Shown: positions 1-9,059, counted from the stretch's first letter. The stretch is 61,100 nt of DNA from Streptococcus orisasini (GCF_001431045.1 NZ_BCLE01000041.1:1-61100), one strand, 5' to 3'. Numbers and translations are program-made. The notes: generated by a model not told the origin, from the sequence alone.

Positions 1-21
1 TAAAAATTAATAGAAACATGT

Positions 22-64
22 AATAACCGGCTCTCCTGCTGATAAGGAGGGTCGGTTATTTTTG
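22..64 (+). terminator. Rho-independent terminator of an upstream gene
   Basis: An inverted repeat (AATAACCG...CGGTTATT with an inner TCTCCT/AGGAGG pairing) is followed by TTTTT. It probably ends a transcript that enters from the left of the window. Confidence 0.75.
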
Positions 65-147
65 ACTTAAAAATAAATATTTTCAGGGAAAATGAGTGTT
101 TGATGAGATTTTACTTGTTGTCATTTTTAAAATCTTAAGTTTCAAGT

Positions 148-202
148 TGTCCACAGTTCTGGACAGCAATGGGGAAAATGGTCTCAGAAACAGTGCTATA
201 AT
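148..202 (+). promoter_or_regulatory. Operator-like palindrome and extended -10 promoter for the PTS regulator operon
   Basis: An extended -10 (TGCTATAAT, 194-202) lies 24 bases before the first codon of the PRD regulator, with an AAGGAGG ribosome site between. Upstream is a perfect inverted repeat, TGTCCA-N6-TGGACA (148-165), placed where an activator or repressor could act. No convincing -35 was seen, which fits an extended -10 or activator-dependent promoter. Confidence 0.5.
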
Positions 203-226
203 TGACTCATAAGAAAGGAGGAAGAA

Positions 227-1699
227 ATGGAATTTACATCAAATGAACATATGATTATAAATCTATTAAATTTTGAATACTATATTAAAGCATCGGAATT
301 AGGGAAAAATTTATTTGTATCAGATAAAACCGTTCGTCGCTCTATAAAGAAAATTAATGATAGCTTTTCTAAGAAATATGATCATAAGCTGATTCTGGCA
401 AATTCAGGAAAAGGGTTTATTCTAAATGTTTATTTTAAAGACAAGGATATTTCCTTGCCCGCTGATGATCCAGAAGTAAGTTCTGTTTTAGATATCAATG
501 AAGTCTTGCTTTCCCTCCTGTTTGGCTATCCTAAAAAACATCACCGTCAGATATTAAATGATGACTATCTTTCTGCCAGTGCTAAAAATAAAAAGGTTCA
601 GCGCATACGCAAGGCACTGAAATCTTATAATATCAACTACCATCAAAAAAGGGAATATGTTTGGATAGAAGGCACAGAAAATAACATTCGCAAAGCCATC
701 AGAGCTATCACTCAGCAAACCAATTTAGCAAAAATTGAATCTGACCTGTATCCGGCAGATAGGCAATTTATTGATAAACAGATTGAACTGATAGAGGAAA
801 AGAGCCATAACGTTCTAAATTATCCCTATGATCTAACCATTACCGCTCATCTTTATATGTTGATTAAGCGTGTTCGAGAAGGAAAAATTCAGCCTATAAC
901 GAATGCTGATGTGCAATTTGAAAATAAGGTTATTTCAAAAAATCCAGAACTCAGAAAACTGGCAAAATTAATTATTGACAATCTGTCGTCCTACTTATCT
1001 GTAAATCTGAACGAGTCAGAGGTTCATTATTTTTTTGAAACCTTGTATGTTATCAATTTTGAAAGGCGGGAAAGTAAAAAGATTGATAAGGTCTTAGCTG
1101 ATCTTATTACTCAAAAATTAATCACGTCTTATTTTGGTATTTCTGATATTACCCTGCTTTATCAAAGTCGAAAGCTTTATGGTGATTTGTATCAGCATAT
1201 TCTGCCCATGCTCAGCCGTCTGCAGCTTGGGGTGACCATTGAAAATAACTTGTTAGAAGACGTTAAGCACAAGTATTTTCAAACCTTTAACAAGCTCAAA
1301 AAGATTGTCACTGATATCAATACGGAACTTGCCTTTTCTACTAAGATTGATGAATCGGAAATTGGCTATTTAACCCTGTATTTTGAAAAATACAGTATAG
1401 AAGTCAAAAAAGAAAAGCGAGTGCTTTTGATTTGCACAACAGGTGTTGGAACTTCTGAGCTTTTGAAGGCCAGACTTCGAAATAAGATACCTAGCCTAGA
1501 TGTCATCGCTACAATGAGTGTCCGTCAGGTTATTAAAAATGTCGGTTTTGTAAAACAAAATGTAGATTTTATTTTATCAACAGTTAATACCAAAATAAAC
1601 GATGTTGAAAATATTCCTGTTATTATGATTAGTTCATTGCTGACAGAACAGGACATTCAAAAAATAAATTATTTAATAGAAGGAAGAGAGGTAGGATAG
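227..1699 (+). CDS. PRD-containing transcriptional regulator of a fructose-family PTS operon
   Basis: A 490-residue regulator of the MtlR/LicR kind. An N-terminal winged helix-turn-helix (about residues 10-65) is followed by a second DNA-binding-like stretch, two PTS regulation domains (about 180-390) and a C-terminal EIIB-like domain in which Cys403 sits in a CTTGVGTS loop. The usual C-terminal EIIA domain is absent, but a separate EIIA gene starts at the very next base, so the two are probably a split version of the fused regulator. Phosphorylation by HPr and the EII proteins is expected to tune its activation of the downstream sugar genes. The exact sugar is not evident. Confidence 0.85.
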   Translation: MEFTSNEHMIINLLNFEYYIKASELGKNLFVSDKTVRRSIKKINDSFSKKYDHKLILANSGKGFILNVYFKDKDISLPADDPEVSSVLDINEVLLSLLFGYPKKHHRQILNDDYLSASAKNKKVQRIRKALKSYNINYHQKREYVWIEGTENNIRKAIRAITQQTNLAKIESDLYPADRQFIDKQIELIEEKSHNVLNYPYDLTITAHLYMLIKRVREGKIQPITNADVQFENKVISKNPELRKLAKLIIDNLSSYLSVNLNESEVHYFFETLYVINFERRESKKIDKVLADLITQKLITSYFGISDITLLYQSRKLYGDLYQHILPMLSRLQLGVTIENNLLEDVKHKYFQTFNKLKKIVTDINTELAFSTKIDESEIGYLTLYFEKYSIEVKKEKRVLLICTTGVGTSELLKARLRNKIPSLDVIATMSVRQVIKNVGFVKQNVDFILSTVNTKINDVENIPVIMISSLLTEQDIQKINYLIEGREVG

Positions 1700-2164
1700 A
1701 TGAGCGATATCTTGCTTGATAAAGTAATTCATAAGGAATTGATGGTTGTGATGTCAAGCTCAAAAGATAAAGATGAGGTTATTCATGAACTTGGTAATCT
1801 CCTTTATCAAGAGGGTTATACAGATGATGCTCAAGCTTTTATTGATGATGTCTATTTGAGAGAAAAAGAAGGTGTCACTGGAATTGGACAGGGTATAGCT
1901 ATACCGCATGGAAAATCAGAGGCTGTAAGAACAACGACTGTTGCTATTGCGGTTTTGGACAATCCCATCAAGTGGGAAACACTTGATGGAGAGCCTGTAA
2001 AAGTAGTTATCATGTTTGCTGTAAGAGACTCTGATTCCAATACAACTCATATTTTATTGCTGCAGCAGGTAGCGACCTTACTGGCACATGATGATTTTGT
2101 TAAAGATTTAAAAAAAGTCAAATCTGTTGACGCCTTGTATGAGTTATTAGCACAGGTAAACTAA
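1700..2164 (+). CDS. PTS EIIA component, fructose/mannitol family
   Basis: A 154-residue cytoplasmic PTS EIIA domain. The phospho-accepting His70 lies in the family motif IPHGK. It receives phosphate from HPr and passes it to the EIIB encoded at 3316, and may also act on the PRD regulator. It starts directly after the regulator stop codon and shares its transcript, with an aldolase gene 29 bases downstream. Length is normal for a stand-alone EIIA. The sugar cannot be deduced from this protein. Confidence 0.9.
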   Translation: MSDILLDKVIHKELMVVMSSSKDKDEVIHELGNLLYQEGYTDDAQAFIDDVYLREKEGVTGIGQGIAIPHGKSEAVRTTTVAIAVLDNPIKWETLDGEPVKVVIMFAVRDSDSNTTHILLLQQVATLLAHDDFVKDLKKVKSVDALYELLAQVN

Positions 2165-2193
2165 AAAAATATATATAGAAAAGAGGACTTAAA

Positions 2194-3069
2194 ATGGTTT
2201 TAGTTTCAGGAAAAGAATTGTTGGCAGTTGCAAGAGAGCATAATTTTGCTATTCCGGCTTATAATTGCGGGTCAGGTCAATTGTTGAATGCAACCGTTAA
2301 AGCATGCGAAGAGACCAATACTCCCTTTATCATTGCCATTCACCCAGATGAATTGAGTTTCTTAACAGATAGTTTTGTGGCTCAGTGTATTGATGAAGCC
2401 CATCGCAGCAGACTGCCTATTGCTATTCATCTAGATCACGGTGGCAGTTACGAACAGGTTATCCATGCCATCCAGCTGGGCATGACTTCAGTGATGATCG
2501 ATAAATCTTTGGCGCCTTATGAAGAAAATGTTGCCATTACTAAAAAAGTAGTAGAAGCCGCTCACGCTGTCGGTGTGTCGGTTGAAGCAGAATTGGGTAC
2601 AATCGGCAATACTGGAAATACTGTTGAAGGCGGTATTGAAGAAGGAATCTATACAGAACCAGAAGTGGCTAAAGATTTTGTTGAAAAAACAGGCTGTGAT
2701 AGTTTGGCTGTCGGTATTGGCACCTCCCATGGTCTTTATCCTAAGGATATCAAACCAAAATTACGGATTGATATTCTGGATGATATTGTCAAGGCTGTTG
2801 ATGTTCCCCTTGTTTTGCACGGTGGTTCAGGAAATCCAGATTCAGAAATTGCTCAGGCAGTTACTCATGGCATCAACAAGGTTAATATTTCAAGCGATAT
2901 TAAAATTGTTTTTGCTGAAAAACTACGTGAAGAATTAAATGATGGCAACTCGGAAAAACGAGAACCAAATGTTCTCTTCCCAGAACCAATGAAAGCAACT
3001 GAAAAAGTTGTTCGGCAAAAGAATGAACTGTTTGGTGCTGTGGATAAGGCAAACTATTATTTTAATTAA
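2194..3069 (+). CDS. Class II ketose-bisphosphate aldolase family protein
   Basis: A 291-residue zinc-dependent aldolase of the FbaA/GatY/KbaY family. The HLDHG motif (Asp81, His82) and the zinc-binding His179 (GTSHG) and His209 (LHGGSG) are present. The protein should cleave a phosphorylated ketose to dihydroxyacetone phosphate and an aldehyde. Its place inside a PTS operon, between EIIA and EIIB, suggests a dedicated catabolic enzyme rather than the glycolytic aldolase. The substrate could be tagatose-, fructose- or a pentulose-phosphate; sequence alone does not decide. Confidence 0.85.
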   Translation: MVLVSGKELLAVAREHNFAIPAYNCGSGQLLNATVKACEETNTPFIIAIHPDELSFLTDSFVAQCIDEAHRSRLPIAIHLDHGGSYEQVIHAIQLGMTSVMIDKSLAPYEENVAITKKVVEAAHAVGVSVEAELGTIGNTGNTVEGGIEEGIYTEPEVAKDFVEKTGCDSLAVGIGTSHGLYPKDIKPKLRIDILDDIVKAVDVPLVLHGGSGNPDSEIAQAVTHGINKVNISSDIKIVFAEKLREELNDGNSEKREPNVLFPEPMKATEKVVRQKNELFGAVDKANYYFN

Positions 3070-3315
3070 TGGAGGACGGCAGTTTTGTAACAAAAATTTT
3101 CTTCCTTGTTTTCAAATGGTGGTCTGAAATGGTCCCTTCTCAGACTGTTTCAGATCCATCTTGAAAAAAGTTAACTATCTCTTTGGATTCAGACTCAGGA
3201 TAGCCAGTTAATTAGACATCAAGGGGTTCAACTTATAATCAAGGAAGATGCGAGGATTTCCCCAATTGATAGGGCGGTTAATAACTATATAAAATGATTT
3301 ATGAGAGGTCATATT
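3070..3315. other. Non-coding gap with hairpins inside the PTS operon
   Basis: About 245 bases separate the aldolase from EIIB. The stretch holds a GTCTGA...TCAGAC hairpin (about 3123-3146) and a second pairing TTAACTATC...GATAG-cc-AGTTAA (about 3171-3210). Neither is followed by a T-run, so these look like processing or stability structures rather than terminators. I see no gene here. Confidence 0.4.
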
Positions 3316-3630
3316 ATGAAAATTGTTGGAATTGCTGCCTGCACAGCAGGAATTGCTCACACTTATATTGCTAAGGAAAAACTTACCCAAGCAGCGCTCG
3401 AAAGAGGTCATGAGATTCATATTGAGACTCAAGGGCTGGCAGGACGGCAGGATACCTTAGAGCAAAAAGAAATTGATGCTGCTGATATTGTTGTTATTGC
3501 AGCAGATATAAAAATTAACGGACGCGACCGTTTCAAGGCTAAAAAAGTAGTTGAGGTTCCCACTAGTTTGGTTGTTAAATCTCCTAACAAATTGATAGCA
3601 AAGCTTGAAGAAATTAAAAAAGGAGTGTAA
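3316..3630 (+). CDS. PTS EIIB component, fructose family
   Basis: A 104-residue fructose-type EIIB. The phosphorylated cysteine is Cys9 in the loop ACTAGIAHT. The start at 3316 is chosen because GAGAGG precedes it by eight bases and the family begins with this MKIVGIAAC strand. It passes phosphate from EIIA to the incoming sugar at the EIIC channel encoded immediately downstream. The N-terminal and C-terminal ends look complete. Confidence 0.9.
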   Translation: MKIVGIAACTAGIAHTYIAKEKLTQAALERGHEIHIETQGLAGRQDTLEQKEIDAADIVVIAADIKINGRDRFKAKKVVEVPTSLVVKSPNKLIAKLEEIKKGV

Positions 3631-3633
3631 TTA

Positions 3634-4740
3634 ATGATGAGTGCATTAAAAAACTTGGGATTTAAAAAGCATTTGATGACTGCTATTTCCTTCTTTTTAC
3701 CGATTATCTGTGCATCAGGTTTTTTACTTGCGATCGGTAATATTATGGGCGGTGCAACCATTGAAGATTTTTCTAAGGGTTTTAGCTTTGCTGATACGAT
3801 GTCAACCATGGGCGGCTATGGATTAGGCTTTCTGCCGATGATTGTTTCCACAGCTATTGCTTACTCTATCGCGGACAAACCTGGCATTGCTCCCGGATTG
3901 ATTACAGGATTTGTCGCTCATGGCATCAATACAGGTTTTATCGGCGGCATTGCTTCTGGTTTTATAGCTGGCATTATTACTTTGCTTTTATATGCCAATC
4001 TTAAGGTTCCAAAATGGATGGAAGGTCTGATGCCAACCTTGGTGACACCATTTATTTCTTCGTTTTTAAGTGGTATGGTCATGTACTATGTTTTAGGAAA
4101 GCCAATCAACTGGCTGGTTGGTTTGTTAACGGATTATTTGCAAGGTCTGAACAGTTCGCAGCTTCTCGTTTATGGTTTGATTATTGGTATTTTGTCTAGT
4201 ATTGATTACGGCGGACCAATAAACAAAACAGTTTTCGCGGTTGTTTTTGCCATGTTTTCAGAAGGCATCTATGCACCACTTACAGTTTTAATAGGGGCTT
4301 CCATGATTACACCTTTTGGTTATGGTCTTGCCTTCTTCCTGCAAAAAATATTTAGGAAAAACGTCTTTGACAGACAGGATATTGAAACCTTAAAAGCAGC
4401 TGTTCCGATGGGATTTTGTCAGATTACAGAAGGCTGTTTTCCAATCATATTTAAAAATTGGATGAAAAATATGGTGGCAACTGGTATCGGCGGCGGAATA
4501 TTTGGAGCTCTGTCAATGATTTGGGGATGCGATTCGCATATTCCGGCATCGGGCATGTTTGCCGTACCAACAATGACTGGCAATCATGGGTTGCTGTTTG
4601 TACTGGCTTTATTGATAGGTTCATTGGCTCAAGCTTTAACCTTTATCGTTTTGATGAAGCCAGTTGACCCGAATGCGGCCTTGAATGAAGAATCAGCTGA
4701 GGAAGAAGACATTGACTTTAGTGACTTAAAAATTAGCTAA
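3634..4740 (+). CDS. PTS EIIC component, fructose family
   Basis: A 368-residue integral membrane permease of the fructose PTS family with about ten hydrophobic segments. Family landmarks include the GGYGLGFLP region, the SSIDYGGPINK stretch and the ITEGCFPI/IPASGMF segments. It forms the sugar channel for the EIIA and EIIB proteins of the same operon. It begins three bases after the EIIB stop, and an AGGAG site lies eight bases before the start. The acidic C-terminal tail is cytoplasmic. The substrate is unknown; neighbours suggest a ketose or pentose-type sugar. Confidence 0.9.
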   Translation: MMSALKNLGFKKHLMTAISFFLPIICASGFLLAIGNIMGGATIEDFSKGFSFADTMSTMGGYGLGFLPMIVSTAIAYSIADKPGIAPGLITGFVAHGINTGFIGGIASGFIAGIITLLLYANLKVPKWMEGLMPTLVTPFISSFLSGMVMYYVLGKPINWLVGLLTDYLQGLNSSQLLVYGLIIGILSSIDYGGPINKTVFAVVFAMFSEGIYAPLTVLIGASMITPFGYGLAFFLQKIFRKNVFDRQDIETLKAAVPMGFCQITEGCFPIIFKNWMKNMVATGIGGGIFGALSMIWGCDSHIPASGMFAVPTMTGNHGLLFVLALLIGSLAQALTFIVLMKPVDPNAALNEESAEEEDIDFSDLKIS

Positions 4741-4757
4741 AATTGAGGTGTTTGGAA

Positions 4758-5276
4758 ATGACTTATAAAGATACTGTTAAGAAATACTACAAAGATTCAG
4801 GAATAGCTTTTACACAAGAAGAGCTGGACTCCATTGAATACGCAGACTTTGGTTTAGGAAATATTGAAACTGAAGGTCTTAATTTAATCATCTATGTCAA
4901 TAATGATCGCTATTGTGCCAAAGAAATGGTTCTTTTGCCAGGACAAACCTGTCCTGAGCATCGTCATCCTCGCCGTGGCAAAAATTTGGAAATTGAAGGC
5001 AAGCAAGAAACCTTTCGGGTTCGCAAGGGTAAAGTTTTCCTATATGTAGAAGGGGAAGAAAATACTTCTGAAATATCCGCACGTATTCCAAAAGAAAGCC
5101 AAGCTTACTATACCATTCGTCATGAAATTGTTTTATCTGCTGGGGAGCAGTATACTATTGCGCCAGATACCAAGCATTGGTTTCAGGCAGCAGATGGGGG
5201 AGCAATCGTTTCAGAATTCTCTTCTCCTAGCGATGACGCCTCTGATATTTTCACAAATCCTAATATTCAACGATAG
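4758..5276 (+). CDS. D-lyxose/D-mannose isomerase-like cupin
   Basis: A 172-residue cupin related to the D-lyxose isomerases. The metal site is visible as His68-x-His70 in PEHRHPRRG, a following glutamate, and His140 in DTKHW. Known members interconvert D-lyxose with D-xylulose and D-mannose with D-fructose. A xylulokinase gene two positions downstream fits the lyxose-to-xylulose reaction. The ATG at 4758 is preferred to an in-frame upstream TTG because GAGG lies ten bases before it and the family aligns from this residue. It is the last gene before a terminator. Confidence 0.75.
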   Translation: MTYKDTVKKYYKDSGIAFTQEELDSIEYADFGLGNIETEGLNLIIYVNNDRYCAKEMVLLPGQTCPEHRHPRRGKNLEIEGKQETFRVRKGKVFLYVEGEENTSEISARIPKESQAYYTIRHEIVLSAGEQYTIAPDTKHWFQAADGGAIVSEFSSPSDDASDIFTNPNIQR

Positions 5277-5280
5277 TTTT

Positions 5281-5310
5281 GGAAGGCGTGGACTTAATCC
5301 TCGCCTTTTT
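5281..5310 (+). terminator. Rho-independent terminator after the isomerase gene
   Basis: The stem AAGGCG...CGCCTT with a longer GGA/TCC extension is followed by TTTTT. Read-through to the epimerase and xylulokinase genes remains possible because no strong promoter was seen behind it. Confidence 0.7.
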
Positions 5311-5369
5311 AGCAATGATGCACAAGTCAATAGATACCTGTCCGTTTTCATTTTTGCATGAGGTTTTTT

Positions 5370-6329
5370 ATGAAAACATATCAATTAGAAAATGACTTTA
5401 TTTTATTACAATTTCTTGATGTAGGTGCCAGCATTACTAAGTTAGTTAAAAAAGCCAATGATACCAATTATGTTATCCATTATCAGGACTATGATGATTA
5501 TAATGACAATTCTTATTTTTTAGGCGGAACAATCGGCAGAGTTGCTGGTCGTGTTTTTCCTCCCACTTATAATAATTTTAAAGGGCAGACCGTGCAGCTG
5601 GATGTCAATGAGGGCCGATTGCACTTGCATGGCGGGAAATATGGCTTCCATAAGCAAAATTGGACCGTTGAACAAACCGGTGAATTAGAATATACCTTGT
5701 CTTATTTTGATGGCAGCTCACTTTATGAACCTATGGTTTTTAAAATTATTTATCGATTGGAGAACAATAATTTTATCATAGAATATAGAGCTAGGGCAGA
5801 TGTCCCAAGTCCTTGCAACATAACAAACCACAGCTATTTTAATCTCAATAAGGATAAAAGAGAAACTGTTGAAAACCATTTCTTGCAAACCCTGCCAGCT
5901 AAGATTCAAGTCATAGATAAGGAATTTATTCCTACAGATGTCTATGATGATATGACGAGGGAGAATGACTTTTTCAATTTTAAGACTGGCAAAAGAGTCA
6001 AAGAAGCATTTGCTAAAAATACTCCTCTATCAACATTTTGTGCTGAAGGTATCGATTTGGCCTATGTTTTTACAGAAAAAGGCAGTCCCCAAATTCATCT
6101 TTTCAGTAATGATGGTGAAAATGAATTAAAAATTTATAGCAATCAAGAATCATGTGTGATTTACACACTCAATAAAATTGATAAAGAAGTGCTGGTTAAC
6201 GATGGTATTCCCATTCAAAAATACGGCGGCATTACCTTTGAGATGCAAAGGCGACCTAATTATATTCATGAATGTGAGGACTCTTTGACACAAGATTATT
6301 TTTCTAACATTCGCTATGAAATTATTTAG
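5370..6329 (+). CDS. Aldose 1-epimerase (mutarotase)
   Basis: A 319-residue galactose-mutarotase-fold enzyme that interconverts alpha and beta anomers of aldoses in the cytoplasm. Landmarks are GRVAGRV near residues 50-56, the RLHLHGG histidine, the NHSYFNL histidine and a late acidic residue in GITFEMQ. The start at 5370 has GAGG six bases upstream; the ATG at 5358 overlaps that ribosome site. In this operon it would supply the anomer used by the sugar isomerase. It ends nine bases before the xylulokinase start. Confidence 0.85.
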   Translation: MKTYQLENDFILLQFLDVGASITKLVKKANDTNYVIHYQDYDDYNDNSYFLGGTIGRVAGRVFPPTYNNFKGQTVQLDVNEGRLHLHGGKYGFHKQNWTVEQTGELEYTLSYFDGSSLYEPMVFKIIYRLENNNFIIEYRARADVPSPCNITNHSYFNLNKDKRETVENHFLQTLPAKIQVIDKEFIPTDVYDDMTRENDFFNFKTGKRVKEAFAKNTPLSTFCAEGIDLAYVFTEKGSPQIHLFSNDGENELKIYSNQESCVIYTLNKIDKEVLVNDGIPIQKYGGITFEMQRRPNYIHECEDSLTQDYFSNIRYEII

Positions 6330-6338
6330 AGGTAAGCC

Positions 6339-7820
6339 ATGAAATATGTATTAGGAATAGATTTAGGAACGAGTTCCCTCAAGGGAGTATTGGTTAATCC
6401 GTCAGGAACAGTAGTAGCAGAGCATTCCGTAACTTATCCCTTGCTAACACCCAAGCCTGGATTTTCCGAACAGGATCCTCAAGACTGGCTGCATGCCTGC
6501 GATGTTGTTTTTGAAGAATTAAAAAGTAAGGTGGATGATTTTACTGAAAATCTTGAAGGCATTTCCTTTTCGGGACAAATGCATTCGCTAGTTATCCTAG
6601 ATGAAGAAAAAAGTATTTTACGTCCTGCCATTCTTTGGAACGATACAAGAACAAGCCAGCAGTGTCGAGAAATTATGGCTCATTTTGGAAAAGAAATGTT
6701 GCAGATTACTAAAAACAAAGCTTTTGAAGGATTTACCCTGCCTAAGATTCTTTGGCTTCAGGAAAATGAGCCTGAAATTTGGGAAAGAGCTTGCTATATT
6801 CAGCTACCTAAAGACTATCTGCGTTTTTATTTGACGGACAAATTAAACATGGATTATTCAGATGCAGCAGGGACATTGCTGCTGGATGTGAACAATAGGT
6901 GCTGGTCTGATGCTGTTAGAAAGCAGTTTAAGCTGGATAAATTAAGGTTTCCGCAATTAGTTCCTTCAGGAGCCTGTGTGGGCTGTTTGAAGCAGAGCAT
7001 CAAAGAAAAGTTTGGCTTTAAGCAGGATGTTAAAGTATTTGCAGGTGGTGCTGACAATGCCTGTGCGGCCTTAGGAGCAGGTGTTTTACAAAGTGATGTT
7101 GGTTTATGTTCTGTTGGGACATCGGGTGTTTTTCTGAGCCTTGAGTCTAGAGATGATATTGATTATGAAGGCAAGCTTCACTTGTTTAATCATGTAATTG
7201 CAGATGCTAATTATTCTATGGGTGTCACACTTGCTGCAGGCAGTTCTTTGAATTGGTTCCGTGACACCTTTGCTAAGGGAATGGATTTTTCACTTTTATT
7301 AAGGGATATAAAGACAGTCCCTCCGGGTTCAGAAGGTCTATTATTTGCCCCTTATATTGTTGGAGAACGCATGCCCTATGCTGACAGTACAATACGCGGA
7401 TCTTTTGTTGGAATAGATGTCCATCATCGTTTGCAGCACTTTACAAGAGCTGTCATTGAGGGAATTACCTTTTCTCTTAAAGATCTACTAACAATTATGG
7501 AAACGGCCAAACAAAAGAAGTTTACAAAGATTATCTCAGTCGGCGGAGCCGCTAAAAACACTGATTGGCTTCAGATACAGGCTGATATTTTCAATAGCAC
7601 AGTTGTTAGTTTAAAAACAGAGCAAGGGCCTGCCTTGGGAGCTGCCATACTTGCAGCTGTAGGAGTCGACTGGTTTTCGTCACTGGAAGAAGCTGTCGAA
7701 GCTTTTGTATCCTATAAAAAATGTTTTCAGCCTATTCCTGAAAATGTTGCTGCTTACCAAAGAAGTTATTCCAGATACTGTAAACTCTATCCTGCTTTGA
7801 AAAGCATCATTGATAGCTGA
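6339..7820 (+). CDS. xylB: Xylulokinase (FGGY family)
   Basis: A 493-residue FGGY carbohydrate kinase. The ATPase fold begins with GIDLGTSSLK. The substrate-side motifs SGQMHSLV and WNDTRTSQQC are typical of xylulokinase, and GGADNACAALGAG (about residues 235-247) contains the catalytic aspartate. It converts D-xylulose to D-xylulose 5-phosphate for the pentose phosphate or phosphoketolase route. Together with the upstream isomerase it would make a D-lyxose pathway. A related pentulose cannot be excluded as the substrate. Confidence 0.85.
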   Translation: MKYVLGIDLGTSSLKGVLVNPSGTVVAEHSVTYPLLTPKPGFSEQDPQDWLHACDVVFEELKSKVDDFTENLEGISFSGQMHSLVILDEEKSILRPAILWNDTRTSQQCREIMAHFGKEMLQITKNKAFEGFTLPKILWLQENEPEIWERACYIQLPKDYLRFYLTDKLNMDYSDAAGTLLLDVNNRCWSDAVRKQFKLDKLRFPQLVPSGACVGCLKQSIKEKFGFKQDVKVFAGGADNACAALGAGVLQSDVGLCSVGTSGVFLSLESRDDIDYEGKLHLFNHVIADANYSMGVTLAAGSSLNWFRDTFAKGMDFSLLLRDIKTVPPGSEGLLFAPYIVGERMPYADSTIRGSFVGIDVHHRLQHFTRAVIEGITFSLKDLLTIMETAKQKKFTKIISVGGAAKNTDWLQIQADIFNSTVVSLKTEQGPALGAAILAAVGVDWFSSLEEAVEAFVSYKKCFQPIPENVAAYQRSYSRYCKLYPALKSIIDS

Positions 7821-7885
7821 AGGGCAGTTTTTGTTTGAAAATGGTGGCAACAAGTCTGTTTTCTTGAAGGTCTGTTAACCTTAAA

Positions 7886-7913
7886 TTGCAATAATCCGCT
7901 TTTATGCTAAAAT
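7886..7913 (+). promoter_or_regulatory. SigA promoter of sorC
   Basis: TTGCAA (7886-7891), a 16-base spacer and an extended -10, TGCTAAAAT (7905-7913), lie 38 bases before the sorC start codon. Confidence 0.65.
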
Positions 7914-7951
7914 ACTATCAAGAAAGATAATATATAAGGTACCAAAACAGA

Positions 7952-8899
7952 ATGCTTAATCAAAAACAATTGCTTGTCAAAATTGCAGAAAAATATTATT
8001 TAGAGAATAAAACACAAAGCCAAATTTCAAAGGAACTGGGAATTCACAGAACAACGATTAGTCGTTTGTTAAAACAATCTAGAGAAGAAGGAATTGTTGA
8101 AATTAAAATAAACTACGACACTGCTGGCAATTATAATATTGAAAAAAAATTAGAATCGGCTGTTGGTCTGCATAAAGCAATTGTTGTTTCAACTTCTGCA
8201 GATATGACTAGGACTCAAAAGAATATCTTATTGGCCCAGGCTTTAGGCAAGTATTTAGAAACTCTACTCCATGATAATATGAGCATTGGCTTTTCATGGG
8301 GAGAAACCCTGTCAGCAGTTGTCAATCATATGCCGACTTTAAACTTATCTAATATTGTTTGTGTGCCAATGATTGGCGGTCCATCAGGAAAGTTGACCAG
8401 TGACTATCATGTTAATACCATTACCTATCAAGCTGCTAAAAAATTAAAGGGCCGGGCTCTGTTAATTGATTCACCAGCTATTCCAGAAACAAAATTGCTG
8501 GCGAAGGAACTGCTAAAAAATGATTTCAACAAAGAACTCATTAATCTTTGGGGAAATTTAGATGTTATTATTACAGGTATCGGCAGTATTCTTCTCAATC
8601 AGAACAAAGCCTGGCAGGATTTTTACGGTGAAGCAATTATTGAAATGATAAAAAAAGAAGATGTTGTTGGCGACGTTGTTTCACGCTTTTATAATATTGA
8701 AGGAGATCATATTGAAAGTGAGCTGGATGAACGCATTATCGGTATCACATTAGCAAAGCTAAGAAAATGTGCCTATCGTATCGGAGTAGCTGAATCTAGT
8801 GAAAAGGTCTCAGCCATAATTGGTGCATTAAGAGGTCGTTACATCAATGTTTTGGTAACCAGCGACGAAACTGCGAAAGAAATCTTAGACCGACTATGA
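7952..8899 (+). CDS. sorC: SorC-family transcriptional regulator of the sorbose operon
   Basis: A 315-residue regulator with an N-terminal helix-turn-helix (about residues 18-52, including QISKELGIHRTTISRLL) and a C-terminal SorC/DeoR-type sugar-phosphate-binding domain. It has its own promoter and terminator and precedes the sorbose genes on the same strand, as in other sor operons where SorC acts as repressor and activator. Repeats of a CAAATGTTAC-like sequence around the next promoter are its probable operators. The ribosome site is weak (TAAGG about 13 bases away). Confidence 0.8.
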   Translation: MLNQKQLLVKIAEKYYLENKTQSQISKELGIHRTTISRLLKQSREEGIVEIKINYDTAGNYNIEKKLESAVGLHKAIVVSTSADMTRTQKNILLAQALGKYLETLLHDNMSIGFSWGETLSAVVNHMPTLNLSNIVCVPMIGGPSGKLTSDYHVNTITYQAAKKLKGRALLIDSPAIPETKLLAKELLKNDFNKELINLWGNLDVIITGIGSILLNQNKAWQDFYGEAIIEMIKKEDVVGDVVSRFYNIEGDHIESELDERIIGITLAKLRKCAYRIGVAESSEKVSAIIGALRGRYINVLVTSDETAKEILDRL

Positions 8900-8905
8900 T
8901 TATTC

Positions 8906-8935
8906 ATAAGACTATTATTGGTAGTCTTATTTTTT
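8906..8935 (+). terminator. Terminator of sorC
   Basis: A perfect nine-base-pair stem, ATAAGACTA with TAGTCTTAT around a seven-base loop, is followed by TTTTT. Confidence 0.85.
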
Positions 8936-8949
8936 ATGCTCTAATTATC

Positions 8950-9028
8950 ACAAATGTTACGCAAATTTCAAAAATGTTATTGACTTTTAGAATAGGAAGC
9001 GGTACACTAGGTTTGTAACAAATGTCAC
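8950..9028 (+). promoter_or_regulatory. sorD promoter with three SorC-like direct repeats
   Basis: TTGACT (8980-8985), 17 bases and TACACT (9003-9008) form the promoter of the sorbose genes. Three copies of a related sequence surround it: ACAAATGTTAC (8950-8960), CAAAAATGTTAT (8969-8980) and ACAAATGTCAC (9018-9028). The first two are exactly 20 bases apart. Two copies lie upstream of or touch the -35 and one covers the start-site region, a layout suited to dual control by SorC. Confidence 0.55.
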
Positions 9029-9059
9029 CATATAATCACATGTGTGAAAGGAGCGATAA

